From Methylobacterium sp. SyP6R (lineage in GTDB: Bacteria; Pseudomonadota; Alphaproteobacteria; Rhizobiales; Beijerinckiaceae), in assembly GCF_019216885.1 (NCBI RefSeq), contig NZ_JAAQRC020000001.1:4188001-4252000 (forward strand): 64,000 bases of DNA. The letters are read 5' to 3'. Below the pieces are notes generated by a model. That model saw only the letters and a program-made list of their open reading frames with translations. It was not told the DNA's origin and made no database searches. Positions 48,950 through 57,589 of this stretch are shown here, in pieces. The position numbers and the translations under genes are program-made. Position 1 is the first letter of the stretch. The number at the start of each line of letters is the position of its first letter.

Positions 48950-49456
48950 TCAATCGTCTTGCGCCACGCGGGGACCGACCACCCGGATCACGTCCGCGGC
49001 GTCGAGGGCGTCGGGCGGCAGCGGGCCGGCGGATTTCGCGAGCAGGCGCACATACGAATCCTCGCCCGGCCGCACCACGGTGTTGACGAAGCCCGGCGTC
49101 GTGGTGACGACGCGGGAATCACCCCGCCAGACCGTCTCCGATCGGGATGGTCCGCGGTAATGGCTGCGCTCGGTGGTGTCGCGGGAATCCGTGATGAGGA
49201 AGTGCGTGCGGCCGTTGGCGAGGGTGATCTCGGCCGCCTTCATCATCACGAAGTCCTGCACCCGGCCCTTGCTGGTGAAGCCGTTGCCGCGCGCCTCGAT
49301 GCGGTAGAGGTCCGGCGTCACCGCCTCGGCACGCACCCCGCCGGTGAGGCCGATGCCGTTGCTGTTGCCCTTGTAGGAGGTCTGGCAGGCGCCGGCCGCC
49401 AGGGCGAGGAGGAGCGCCGCGCCGGCCGTCAGCCGGCGCATGAGGGTCGGGGACAT
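48950..49456 (-). CDS. putative lipoprotein (CC0125/CC1285-type)
   Basis: A 168-residue protein with a lipoprotein signal: RRLTAGAALLLALAAGACQT, where Cys24 is the lipid site. The mature part (GIGLTGGVRAEAVTPDLYRI, EARGNGFTSKGRVQDFVMMK, AAEITLANGRTHFLITDSRD) fits a family of alphaproteobacterial lipoproteins known only as hypothetical. It follows the next lipoprotein gene by 15 bases in the same direction, so the two may form an operon. Confidence 0.8.
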   Translation of the reverse strand: MSPTLMRRLTAGAALLLALAAGACQTSYKGNSNGIGLTGGVRAEAVTPDLYRIEARGNGFTSKGRVQDFVMMKAAEITLANGRTHFLITDSRDTTERSHYRGPSRSETVWRGDSRVVTTTPGFVNTVVRPGEDSYVRLLAKSAGPLPPDALDAADVIRVVGPRVAQDD

Positions 49457-49471
49457 CGAGGGGATGTCCTT

Positions 49472-49894
49472 TCAGCTCTGCGGCGCCGCACGGCGGCGGC
49501 GCGCCGGCAGCGGCGAGGAGAACGGGACCATCCGGCCGATGACCGGGTTCGGCGTGTGGTCGTAGGCGGTCCCGTTATAGGCGTCGACGCCGGCGCCGAT
49601 GACGCCGCCCGCGACGAGGTTGCCCGCCATGCTGGCGCCGCCCGTCCCGCTCACCTTCGTGACGACCGGCACGTCCACGTCGGCGTGGCCGGGCAGCGAG
49701 AAGGTCGAGACGAATTCCTGCTTGCGCGGAATGTCGAGCGTGCAGGGCGTGATCGGGCAGGTCGGCCCGAACGAGGTGCGCATCGCGGCACCCGGCGGTT
49801 CCGACAGGAAGGTGATCTGTTCGGTCGTGCCGCGGGTCACGGTCCCACAGGCGGTCAGGGCGAGGAAGCCCAAGGAGGCGGCGATGATGCGCAT
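49472..49894 (-). CDS. putative lipoprotein with a PEGA-like segment
   Basis: A 140-residue protein with a lipobox: IIAASLGFLALTACGTVTRG, lipid-modified Cys about residue 16. Next comes a PEGA-like stretch (ITFLSEPPGAAMRTSFGPTC, PITPCTLDIPRKQEFVSTFS) with two Cys that may pair, then VSGTGGASMAGNLVAGGVIGAG, probably membrane-near, and a basic tail. Relatives occur widely in Hyphomicrobiales with no assigned role. Confidence 0.78.
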   Translation of the reverse strand: MRIIAASLGFLALTACGTVTRGTTEQITFLSEPPGAAMRTSFGPTCPITPCTLDIPRKQEFVSTFSLPGHADVDVPVVTKVSGTGGASMAGNLVAGGVIGAGVDAYNGTAYDHTPNPVIGRMVPFSSPLPARRRRAAPQS

Positions 49895-50429
49895 GACGTC
49901 GGGCTCGCGCGGAGGGCCGCCCGGCGGCCGGTCCACTGGTAAGAGGGTGGGAGATGACGAGGAGGGTCCCGGCCCGGTCGCAGCAAGCTCGACCGTTGGG
50001 GCCATTCCGCTTGTTTCGCAACGATATCCGGCCGTCCAGTGCGGCCGTCCCGTTTGAGACGTCGAGTTCTGACAATGAGACGGAGGAGCCGGTCGATGCG
50101 GCCGGCACCCCGAAGACCATCGTCCCGCTCCGCTGGAGCATTTTCCGACGACGCGGATACCGGTTCGCCGTAGAAAATACGGCAAAATCAGAGACCTCGA
50201 GCACTTCGCGATTGCACCGCGATCGTGACGTGCTTGAGGTCGACCGACGGATAGTCCCATGGCGGACGATCAGGACGGGCGCCGCCCGGCATCGCCGACT
50301 TGCCCGCCGCGCCGTCGTGAGACGCCCGATAAGACTTTTGGGACGCCGCGCATGGATTTCAGCCCCTGTCGTCTTGCGGATCATGCTAATGCGGCCCCGA
50401 ACATCCATGCGTCGGCCACCAGTCCCGTC
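49895..50429. other. intergenic region with a RIME-like palindrome
   Basis: No credible gene. Positions about 50131-50210 hold a palindrome of the type dispersed in Rhizobiales: GGAGCATTTTCCGACGACG, ATACCGGTTCGCCGTAGAAA, then ATACGGCAAAATCAGAGACC and CTCGAGCAC. Its plan (TTTTCCG ... CGGTT ... GAAAAT) resembles repeat family C. The rest looks non-coding. Confidence 0.55.
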
Positions 50430-50573
50430 ATGATCAGCCCGAATCTCGAACGGTTGCCCTGGACGGCAACGGGGCGCCCGCCGGCCGGGCGAACGATCTC
50501 CCTGGTGCTGGCCGCCGCGCTCGCCCTGGCCATCGCCCTCGTGGCCGCCGTCCCCCTCGTCGGGGCGCTCTGA
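50430..50573 (+). CDS. possible small membrane protein
   Basis: A 47-residue reading frame with one strong hydrophobic segment (ISLVLAAALALAIALVAAVP) at the C-terminus and a polar N-terminus (SPNLERLPWTATG). It is convergent with the channel gene, stopping 13 bases before its stop. An upstream ATG at 50352 would give 73 residues. No family is recognised; length and hydrophobicity are the only support. Confidence 0.4.
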   Translation: MISPNLERLPWTATGRPPAGRTISLVLAAALALAIALVAAVPLVGAL

Positions 50574-50586
50574 GCCACGGGCCGTC

Positions 50587-52914
50587 TCAGGCCGGCGGCG
50601 GCCCGCCGAGCTTGATGCCGGCGCGGCGAAACAGCGTCAGCCAGATCGTGTTCAGCTCGCTGCGGGTCGCGTCGCCCGCCGCGAGATCGACGAGGAAGCA
50701 GCGCACCTCGTATTCGAGGCCGTGCTCGCCGATCCGCATCAGAAGGGCGCTCGGGGCGGGCGTTGCCGCCACGTTGGGATGGCGCTCCACCACCTTCATC
50801 AGGATCTCGTGCAGCACCTCGAGGTCGGTCTCCTTGTCGAGGAGCAGCGGCACGCGCAGGCGCTGGGTGTCGTCGGTGAGCGTCTTGTTGCGGACGATCG
50901 AGGTGATGAGGTCGGTGTTCGGCACCACGAGGTCGGTGCGGTCGCCGGTGGCGATCAGGGTCGATCGCACGCTGATCTTCTTCACCCGGCCCTCCTCGCC
51001 CTTCACGGTGACGAGGTCGCCGACCCGCACCGGCCGCTCGGCGAGCACGATCAACCCCGAGACGAAGTTCGACACGATGCTCTGCAGGCCGAAGCCGATG
51101 CCGACCGAGAGGGCACCGGCGATCACCGTGAGGCTCTGCGGGTTCACCCCGAGCTGGCCGAGCGCCACCACCAGCGTCAGGGCGAGGCCGCCATAGCCCA
51201 CCACGGTGATCACCGAGTAGCGCGCCCCGGCATCGAGCCGCGTGTGGGGCAGGAAGCGCCGGTCGAGCCAGCCGGTGGCGAGCCGGGTCGCCAGCAGGCC
51301 CGCCGCAAAGGCGAACAAGGCGAGGCCGGCGGCGCCGATCCAGCCGCGCAGATCCGCCACCGTCGTGCCGAGGAACGCGTCCTGGAACGGGTTCAGCTCG
51401 CCGTGCGCCAGGCTCCACGGGCCGACGACCACGAACAGCATCGCGCCGACGACGAGGGCGTGCAGAAGGCCCGAGACCACGATCGAGGCGAGTGCCAGCG
51501 TCCCGGGCCGGAGCGTGAAGGTGCGGCACAGCCGCGACAGCCTGGCCGAGCGCCCGACGTCCTCGGGTGTGACCGAGAGCGTGTCGACGCCGATCAGGAC
51601 GATCCAGCCGAAGGCCACCAGCACACCGGTGACGAGAAGCCGTCCGATCAGGAAGGAGCCGAGCGCCGTGAGGCCGAGAAGCGTGCAGGCGAAGGCGGCG
51701 GCGGTCACCACCCAGGCGATGGGCGCGAGCGCGCCGAGGAAACCCACGGGGACGGCTGCCGGCATCGCCGCCGCCTCGTCCGCATCCGGGGGCTCGGCAT
51801 GGGCGAGCCGCGCCAGGGCGAGGCCGAGGAGGGCGCAGCAGGCGAGGACGGCGAGGATCGTCGCGGCATCGCCGATCGCCGCCCGCAGCTGCGCCATGAC
51901 GGTGAACTCGGCGAGGACGAGGCTCGCCGCGTAGATCAGCAGCATCGCCGTGCCGGTGCGATGGATGGTCCGGGCCGCCGAATCGCCCACGGCCAGCAGC
52001 CGCACGGAAGGGTCGCGCGGCGCCACCAGCGCCCGCAGGATGCCGGTGCCGAGGACCACGCCGGCGATCGCCGCCACCAAGCGCACCAGCACGGAATCGA
52101 GGCTGCCGGAGCCGAGATCCAGCTCGTCGTCGAGCAGGATCACCAGCGCGACCGCCACCGGGACCGGCGCCACCATGATGCCGAGCGCGATCAGGGTATG
52201 GACCGCCGCCGCCCGTCGCGGCCCGATCCCGGCCCGCTCGGCGAAACGGCGCCAGCGCCGCGTCAGGCGCCGGCCGATCGCGCGGCAGGCCCAGTAGACG
52301 AGGAAGCTCGCGACCAGGAAGGCCGCGAGGCCGAGGAGATCCTCGTCCCAGTCGTTCGCCGCCCCCTTCGCGCGGAGCGCCGCCATCCGCTCCCCGATCT
52401 GCGGCACCGCCCGGTCGAGGAGCTCGCTCCAGAAGGCCGGGCCGAGGGGGCTCGGGCCCGGGGCGAGGAGGCGCTGGGCGAACAGCGACCGGCGCGCCTC
52501 GGTGACGCGGTTCAGCACGTCCTCGGCGGCGCGCAAGGCCTGCCCGTCCTGCCGCAGGCGGGTCTCGACCTGCGCCAGCTCGGCCTCGGCTTGCCGTTTC
52601 TCGGCACCGGCGGCCTCCGGCACGGCGGCGCGCGCGATCTCGGCGATCTGCGCCTGGAGCCGGGTCCGGGCTGCGTCCGCCTCCCGCCGCAGCGCCTTGG
52701 CCTCGGTGATCAGGGCCTCGGTCCGCTCGCGCACGCCGAGCAGGCCCTTGAAGTCGCCCTGCAACCGGTCCGCCTCGGCCCGGGCCGTGGCGATGCCGGC
52801 ATTCAGCGCGGCCCGGCGCGCGTCGTCAGCCCGGGCCGGGAGCGCCAGGGCGAGCAGCACGGCCAGGAGACCGAGGACGGCGCCGCGACGGAGGGCGGGG
52901 ACGGGAATGGGCAT
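50587..52914 (-). CDS. large mechanosensitive channel of the MscS/MscK type (DUF3772)
   Basis: A 775-residue channel that releases solutes on osmotic downshock. Signal peptide (GAVLGLLAVLLALALPARAD); a periplasmic coiled-coil-like DUF3772 region to about residue 190 (RRAALNAGIATARAEADRLQ, EKRQAEAELAQVETRLRQ); about ten transmembrane segments; then the MscS core with the pore helix ALSVGIGFGLQSIVSNFVSG, the beta domain LIVLAERPVRVGDLVTVKGE, EGRVKKISVRSTLIATGDRT and VVPNTDLITSIVRNKTL, and the cytoplasmic part to the end. ATG 52914 is chosen because the signal peptide follows it; ATG 52998 adds a basic stretch. Confidence 0.92.
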   Translation of the reverse strand: MPIPVPALRRGAVLGLLAVLLALALPARADDARRAALNAGIATARAEADRLQGDFKGLLGVRERTEALITEAKALRREADAARTRLQAQIAEIARAAVPEAAGAEKRQAEAELAQVETRLRQDGQALRAAEDVLNRVTEARRSLFAQRLLAPGPSPLGPAFWSELLDRAVPQIGERMAALRAKGAANDWDEDLLGLAAFLVASFLVYWACRAIGRRLTRRWRRFAERAGIGPRRAAAVHTLIALGIMVAPVPVAVALVILLDDELDLGSGSLDSVLVRLVAAIAGVVLGTGILRALVAPRDPSVRLLAVGDSAARTIHRTGTAMLLIYAASLVLAEFTVMAQLRAAIGDAATILAVLACCALLGLALARLAHAEPPDADEAAAMPAAVPVGFLGALAPIAWVVTAAAFACTLLGLTALGSFLIGRLLVTGVLVAFGWIVLIGVDTLSVTPEDVGRSARLSRLCRTFTLRPGTLALASIVVSGLLHALVVGAMLFVVVGPWSLAHGELNPFQDAFLGTTVADLRGWIGAAGLALFAFAAGLLATRLATGWLDRRFLPHTRLDAGARYSVITVVGYGGLALTLVVALGQLGVNPQSLTVIAGALSVGIGFGLQSIVSNFVSGLIVLAERPVRVGDLVTVKGEEGRVKKISVRSTLIATGDRTDLVVPNTDLITSIVRNKTLTDDTQRLRVPLLLDKETDLEVLHEILMKVVERHPNVAATPAPSALLMRIGEHGLEYEVRCFLVDLAAGDATRSELNTIWLTLFRRAGIKLGGPPPA

Positions 52915-52986
52915 GGGGAAAGCTCGGGACGCCGCGCCGTTGCGAAGCTTGGCCGCACGCTGCGTAGCACGGCCGACCCGATCGGC

Positions 52987-53020
52987 AAGTGCTTGCACAT
53001 GATAAGTGCTTGCAAATGAT
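52987..53020. repeat. 17-base tandem repeat upstream of the channel gene
   Basis: Two copies of AAGTGCTTGCAMATGAT (52987-53003 and 53004-53020, one mismatch), followed by a partial third (AAGTGG). It lies 73 bases upstream of the channel gene's ATG, where a promoter or operator would be expected. The remainder to 53184 holds no gene. Confidence 0.7.
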
Positions 53021-53184
53021 AAGTGGCGGTCACCGACAGGTGTCGGCCGATGAACAGTGTCGGTCCATGATCGGCCGACGACACGCGCCCGGCGAGCGGC
53101 TCGGATCCGGGCCGGTGCCGCGGGGACAAGCCTTGCACCGGTCGGCCGGTGCGCAGGCCGCCTCGTCCCCGGGCGCGGCCTTCC

Positions 53185-53898
53185 TCAGTCGCCCTCGACC
53201 GGGCGCGTCGCGATCCAGACCACGTGCGGGGTCCGCCCGGGGCGCTCGGAGCGAATGCGGTGCTCGGCGACCGCAAAGCCGGTGCGCTGCAGGCGGGCCT
53301 TGAACTGGCGGTCGGGGCAGCCCGACCAGACCGCGAGCACGCCGCCCGGCCGCAGGGCCCAGAACGCCCGCTTCAAGCCCCAGGAATCGTAGAGCCGGTC
53401 GTTCGCCCGGCTGACCAGGCCGCGCGGGCCGTTATCGACGTCGAGCAGGATCGCGTCCCAGGCCTGCGGCCCGGACTGGATCACCCGGTTCACGTCGGCC
53501 TCCCGGATCGCGACCCGCGGATCGTCGAGGCAGCCGCCGAACACGTGGGCGAGGGGGCCTCGGGCCCAGCCTAAGACCGCCGGCACCAGCTCGGCGACGA
53601 CGATCGTCGCGTCGGGGCCCAGTTCGGCCAGGGCCGCCCGCAGGGTGAAGCCCATGCCGAGCCCGCCGATCAGCATCCGCGGGCCGGCATTGTCGCGCAG
53701 GGCCGCGCAGGCCAGGGCCGCGAGCTCCCGCTCGGAGCCGCTGCGATGGCTGCCCATCAGCTCCATGCCGGCGACGACGATCAGGAATTCGTCGTCGCGC
53801 CGCACCAGCCGCAGGGAGCCGCCCCCGCCCGGAATCGGGCCGGTGTCGAGTTCGGTCCAGGCCGTCAGCGCTGCGCCGGGCGCGAGGGATCGCCTCAT
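53185..53898 (-). CDS. spermidine-synthase-like methyltransferase-fold protein
   Basis: A 237-residue protein with the Rossmann fold of spermidine synthases. Substrate-side motif ELMGSHRSGSERELAALACA; SAM-like binding motif PRMLIGGLGMGFTLRAALAE (GGxGxG); TIVVAELVPAVLGWARGP; catalytic-region Asp in DAILLDVDNGPRGLVSRAND; and GGVLAVWSGCPDRQFKARL. The N-terminal tetramer domain of true spermidine synthases is missing, so the reaction is uncertain. Relatives are annotated as spermidine synthase or as SAM-dependent methyltransferase. Confidence 0.82.
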   Translation of the reverse strand: MRRSLAPGAALTAWTELDTGPIPGGGGSLRLVRRDDEFLIVVAGMELMGSHRSGSERELAALACAALRDNAGPRMLIGGLGMGFTLRAALAELGPDATIVVAELVPAVLGWARGPLAHVFGGCLDDPRVAIREADVNRVIQSGPQAWDAILLDVDNGPRGLVSRANDRLYDSWGLKRAFWALRPGGVLAVWSGCPDRQFKARLQRTGFAVAEHRIRSERPGRTPHVVWIATRPVEGD

Positions 53899-53991
53899 CG
53901 GTCTCGTCTCTCGGGTCTCGTCTCTGACGGTCCGCCTGTCGGCGGCACCGGCTGAAGATTCGCGTTGCCGACGATCCCCGCTGGCGGTCGC

Positions 53992-54237
53992 TCACGCCTC
54001 CCCGTCGCCCGAGGGCTCGGCGGGCGGCGGCCGGAGGAGCACGGCCTTGCGGATCATGTCGGTGGAGCGGCTGTACCCGTCGGCGCGCTCCTCGTACAGC
54101 GCGCCGGCGGCTGGGCGGCCGGCCTCGCGCCCGTCCCGTGCCATGCGCCGGACGAGCTCCGCCCGCTCCTCAATGATCCGCAGGGCCACCGGAGCCGCGC
54201 GGCGGAGCGGGGCCCGACAGGCTGTAGGCGCCGCCAC
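53992..54237 (-). CDS. small hypothetical protein
   Basis: An 81-residue reading frame, strongly charged and probably helical: LRIIEERAELVRRMARDGRE, then AAGALYEERADGYSRSTDMI and RKAVLLRPPP. The internal part looks like a coiled or helical signalling segment but no family is certain. It is the last gene with host-like base composition before the island; the start codon is not certain. Confidence 0.5.
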   Translation of the reverse strand: MAAPTACRAPLRRAAPVALRIIEERAELVRRMARDGREAGRPAAGALYEERADGYSRSTDMIRKAVLLRPPPAEPSGDGEA

Positions 54238-54423
54238 GCTCGCCCGCTGCGGCCAGAGACAAGCCTTAATGCTTGCCTACTGCGCTTCGATCATCAGGAC
54301 TCACCTCGGGCCGCTTACCGTTCACCGGCCGCGGGCTGGCCGCTGCCCGCCTGTGACCAGAGGTCAAGATTGTCACGAAGCTTTCAACGAACGTTGGTCA
54401 GTTCGTAACAGGCGTGACCGTCC

Positions 54424-54840
54424 ATGGCCGAAGGCAAGTTCATCTCCTACCTGCGCGTCTCCACGGCGAAGCAGCGCGCGTCCGGCTCGGGCTTGAGGCG
54501 CAGCGCAAGGCGGTGACGGATTATCTCAACGGCGGTCGGTGGAGCCTCATTCAAGAGGTAGTCGAGATGGAGAGCGGTAAGCGGTCGGACCGGCCGAAGC
54601 TGGCAGAGGCTTTACGCCTCTGCCGCCTCCACGGCGCCACGCTGGTCATTGCGAAGCTGGACCGGCTGTCTCGCGACGCGGCCTTTTTGCTCAACCTCCA
54701 GGCGGCAGGCGTGCGTTTCGTCGCCGCCGATATGTCCGAGGCAAATGAATTGGTGGTGGGCACCATGGCCGTAGTCGCTCAGGCCGAGCGGAAAATGATT
54801 CCCGCCCGCACCAAGGCAGCCCTCGCGGCGCTAGATACCG
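54424..54840 (+). pseudogene. serine recombinase (resolvase) remnant, frameshifted and truncated
   Basis: The start MAEGKFISYLRVSTAKQ, with the catalytic Ser in RVSTAKQ, is read from ATG 54424. At about 54480-54486 the frame changes: the expected ASGLGLEAQRKAVTDYLNGG continues only after restoring one lost base in TCCGGCTCGG. The new frame runs through GKRSDRPKLAEALRLCRLHG, LVIAKLDRLSRDAAFLLNLQ and AERKMIPARTKAALAAL, then homology stops near 54838 where the next gene's end begins. So both a 1-base deletion and a 3' truncation remove the C-terminal DNA-binding part. It marks the left side of the island. Confidence 0.85.
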
Positions 54841-54850
54841 GGAGAACTTC

Positions 54851-55801
54851 TTACTCACCTGATGGCTTTTTGAGCCCCATAAGCGGAACAGTTGGGATCG
54901 TGCATTCGTCGTTATCTTCACCGCCGATGCGGGTGAAAATTTCTTCCAATTCGTCATCAGAACGCTCACCCACTTGGACAGCCTCTCCCGACCACCCACA
55001 GTTATCGCAAACCGGCCGCTCCCAAACAATTTCGGGGCTTTCCTCCTCCATTTCTTCTTCGGGAAAAAGGCTTGATGATCCACATTCCGGGCACGTCTCG
55101 GGCACCGCGCGGCAATGCCGGATCACAAGCGACATCGCCAAACCTAAAACGTGCTCTGTCGTACATTGAGCGGCTTCGGCATCATGCCATGTCGCAGAAC
55201 GGGCGTGAGTGAGCCAATTGGTAAACACCCATGCTTCGCTGAGTAGGGACTTCAAGAGGCGCCGACGCTCTTTTTGTTCCAACCCCGCAAGAGCCGTGTT
55301 GCAAATTATTTCGATCCATGCCCGAAAATCAGCACGCTTGGGCTTTTCATCTGCCGGCCATTCCGCTGCGTCTTGCGCAGCCGCAACGAACGCGAGCAAG
55401 GCTTCTCGGCTTCGCACTCCAATCGCCTGATAGTCACCGACGTTTCGGGTTTGTGTGAGGGCGTCAGAAACCTCCCGCATCATCTCGAAGACAGCAGCGA
55501 AGGGCTTTAGGCGTCTGACCGGCGCGTTATGGCGTTCGCCGCGTGGGATTCGCAAACACAATCCCATGTGGAACGTGACGGCCAAGTCCATGTTCGGAAA
55601 TTGGTCCTGCGAATATAAATTCGTCGGGTTAGTAATTACCCACCAGCGCCCATCTGTTGCGTGCACGTCCCATACGTCGTGCTGGTGGCCAATTATGGCT
55701 TCGGAATAGACTTTTTGCAGGAAATTGACGGTCGCGCTGGGAGATTGCGATAGGTAATACGCCGCAACATCCATCCGCTCTTTTTCGGTCGCAGGCAGCA
55801 T
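54851..55801 (-). CDS. island-borne protein of unknown function with a C-terminal zinc ribbon
   Basis: A 316-residue protein with no recognised family. Residues 1-100 look alpha/beta (AAYYLSQSPSATVNFLQKVY, GRWWVITNPTNLYSQDQFPN, MDLAVTFHMGLCLRIPRGER); residues 100-230 are mostly helical; residues 237-268 carry two Cys pairs, CPECGSSSLF and CDNCGWSG, the pattern of a zinc ribbon; the tail is acidic (RSDDELEEIFTRIGGEDNDE). Its end abuts the truncated recombinase, and base composition is lower in G+C than the flanking core genes. Lone genes like this beside recombinases are often cargo of mobile islands, including defence genes, but no defence domain is seen. Confidence 0.72.
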   Translation of the reverse strand: MLPATEKERMDVAAYYLSQSPSATVNFLQKVYSEAIIGHQHDVWDVHATDGRWWVITNPTNLYSQDQFPNMDLAVTFHMGLCLRIPRGERHNAPVRRLKPFAAVFEMMREVSDALTQTRNVGDYQAIGVRSREALLAFVAAAQDAAEWPADEKPKRADFRAWIEIICNTALAGLEQKERRRLLKSLLSEAWVFTNWLTHARSATWHDAEAAQCTTEHVLGLAMSLVIRHCRAVPETCPECGSSSLFPEEEMEEESPEIVWERPVCDNCGWSGEAVQVGERSDDELEEIFTRIGGEDNDECTIPTVPLMGLKKPSGE

Positions 55802-56212
55802 GCGAGACCTCCGGCGCTACCGCGCAAAGCGCCACTTTTCTCTAAACCCGAAAATTTCGGCGGCGCGGCGATTATGCATGCCGAGAAGCATGGCCGACAA
55901 GAGAGGGGAGTGGGCAATTAGCGAAGCGGCAGCGTCGGACTACGGCCGGTCTGGACCGCCATCACGAGCCTACAACGATTGAGGAGTCTGTCCTGATGCG
56001 CCGCCCGACGCTTCCCATGCGCTTCCCAACTCGGTTTTCTGGGAAGCAAGCAACGGCTGATTTCCATCTAAACCATTGAAAAATAATGGTGCCGCAAGAG
56101 GGAGGCGACACCAAGCGCCATCCACAGCATTATGTTCTTTGAAATCATTGAGGAATTGCTGTCTGACAATGTGTCTGACAATGCTGCCCCACATCACTGT
56201 CGGAGAAACACG
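55802..56212. other. intergenic region upstream of the integrase with possible attachment signals
   Basis: No gene is seen. TGGTGCCGCAAGAGGGA (56087-56103) reads on the minus strand as TCCCTCTTGCGGCACCA, which looks like the 3' end of a tRNA with its CCA, the usual attachment site of tyrosine integrases; no complete tRNA is present. A perfect 12-base tandem repeat TGTCTGACAATG lies at 56160-56183, just before the integrase start. Confidence 0.5.
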
Positions 56213-57469
56213 ATGGCGGGGCGGCATGGGAAGTACCTCTACCGGCGGGCGGGGAGCCCGAACTGGTATCTCCGGTTGGTCAAGCCGTCGAGCATCCCAG
56301 CGGAGCAGGGATGGAGTCGCCGGCGGGAAGAGATCTCGCTCAAAACAGCCGACCGCGACGAGGCGCTGGCCATCGCCGCGCCACTGATCCGCACCCACAA
56401 GCTGATGCTGATTTCAGCCCGCTCGCGCCGAGTGGGCAAAATGACCCAGAAGTACGACTACGAGCCGAATCGTGAGCACCCGCAGAAGGACGGCTCGAAG
56501 ATCATCGCCACGCCTGCTCAGGCCATCCACGTGGATGCGTCCGGGAACGTGGTCGAGATCCGGCCGAATCGGTCGCGCGAGGTCGTCGAGTGGCAGGCGA
56601 CCGCCGCGGAGGCGAAGGAGCACGGGCTGAAGGTCAAGAAACTGAAGGGGCCCGACCCAGATATCCAGATCCTCGACGACTACCTCGGTCTGAAGGCCCG
56701 GAACAAGTACTACGACGCCGAGGCCCGTCGCACCTGGGCGGAGTTCAAGGAATTTGTTGGCGGAAAGCTGATCAAGGACTGCACCCGCAAGGAAGGCCGT
56801 GCTTTTGCCGAGCATTTGCGTGCCAAGGGTCTGAAGACCGCGACCATCGTGAAGCTGATCAACTACCTCGCCGCGCCGATCAACCACGCGAACGAGACCG
56901 GCGACCTGAAGGGGAATCCTTTCTTCCGAGTCATCGCGCACGAGGACGACGCCAAGGAGATGCTCGACTTCTCCGAGGACGACATGCGGCTGATGCGGGA
57001 TCACGTGCTGCCGAAGCTCGGTCGGGATGAGCGGTTGATGTGGCTCATGCTGGCCGCAACTGGAATGCGCCATTCCGAGGTGTACTCGATCCGGGAGGAG
57101 TTTGAGGAACAGGGCGTGCGACACGTCAAGGTCGGGAGCAAGACCGAGAGCAGCAAGCGTAAGGTACCGCTGCCGGATTGCCTGATTCCTTACCTGCCCA
57201 TGCGGATCACCGGGCCGTTGTTCGAGGACCCGAGCCTGAAGAATATCTCCAAGAATCTGCTGCGGGCGGTCCGGCGGGCCGGAATTACCGACCCGCGCAA
57301 GGTCGTCTACTCGACGCGCCACCGCGCCCACACCCGGCTGCGGAACGCGGGCTGCGACCGCGATGTCCAACGTGAGATCGTCGGGCACGAGACCGGCGAA
57401 GCCCACGTCAAGTACGGCCAGTTCCCAATTCTTGTGCTCCAACGGTGGATCAACGAAATCGGGTTCTGA
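56213..57469 (+). CDS. tyrosine-recombinase integrase
   Basis: A 418-residue integrase of the DUF6538/phage-integrase kind. The N-terminus AGRHGKYLYRRAGSPNWYLR and LKTADRDEALAIAAPLI is typical of island integrases. A core-binding domain follows (EFVGGKLIKDCTRKEGRAFA). The catalytic domain has Arg in LAATGMRHSEVYSIREE (about residue 285), Lys in GSKTESSKRKVPL, His-x-x-Arg region VYSTRHRAHTRLRNAGC (about 368), the late His in EIVGHETGEAHV and the nucleophile Tyr in VKYGQFP (about 403). All catalytic residues are present, so it looks active. ATG 56213 follows CGGAGAAACACG. Confidence 0.9.
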   Translation: MAGRHGKYLYRRAGSPNWYLRLVKPSSIPAEQGWSRRREEISLKTADRDEALAIAAPLIRTHKLMLISARSRRVGKMTQKYDYEPNREHPQKDGSKIIATPAQAIHVDASGNVVEIRPNRSREVVEWQATAAEAKEHGLKVKKLKGPDPDIQILDDYLGLKARNKYYDAEARRTWAEFKEFVGGKLIKDCTRKEGRAFAEHLRAKGLKTATIVKLINYLAAPINHANETGDLKGNPFFRVIAHEDDAKEMLDFSEDDMRLMRDHVLPKLGRDERLMWLMLAATGMRHSEVYSIREEFEEQGVRHVKVGSKTESSKRKVPLPDCLIPYLPMRITGPLFEDPSLKNISKNLLRAVRRAGITDPRKVVYSTRHRAHTRLRNAGCDRDVQREIVGHETGEAHVKYGQFPILVLQRWINEIGF

Positions 57470-57589
57470 CGCTGCGCATTAACCATTCGGCAAGATGTTC
57501 GGTATAGCGACCAAATTCGCTGTTTTTGCCCGTTCTGAAGAACTCGTCCGTCCTGTAGGATGCTCGCATTAACGAAGGGCGACCGACAG

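Noticed and set aside
49954..50433. A 159-codon plus-strand frame in the gap after the lipoprotein genes.
   Set aside because: It runs across the RIME-like palindrome and reads as Arg/Pro-rich with no recognisable pattern; non-coding is more likely.
50722..53019. A 765-codon open frame on the plus strand.
   Set aside because: Antisense to the mechanosensitive channel; sequence is His/Arg/Glu low-complexity.
56087..56103. A complete tRNA gene at the integrase.
   Set aside because: Only a 3'-end-like word is present; no anticodon arm or D arm could be folded around it.
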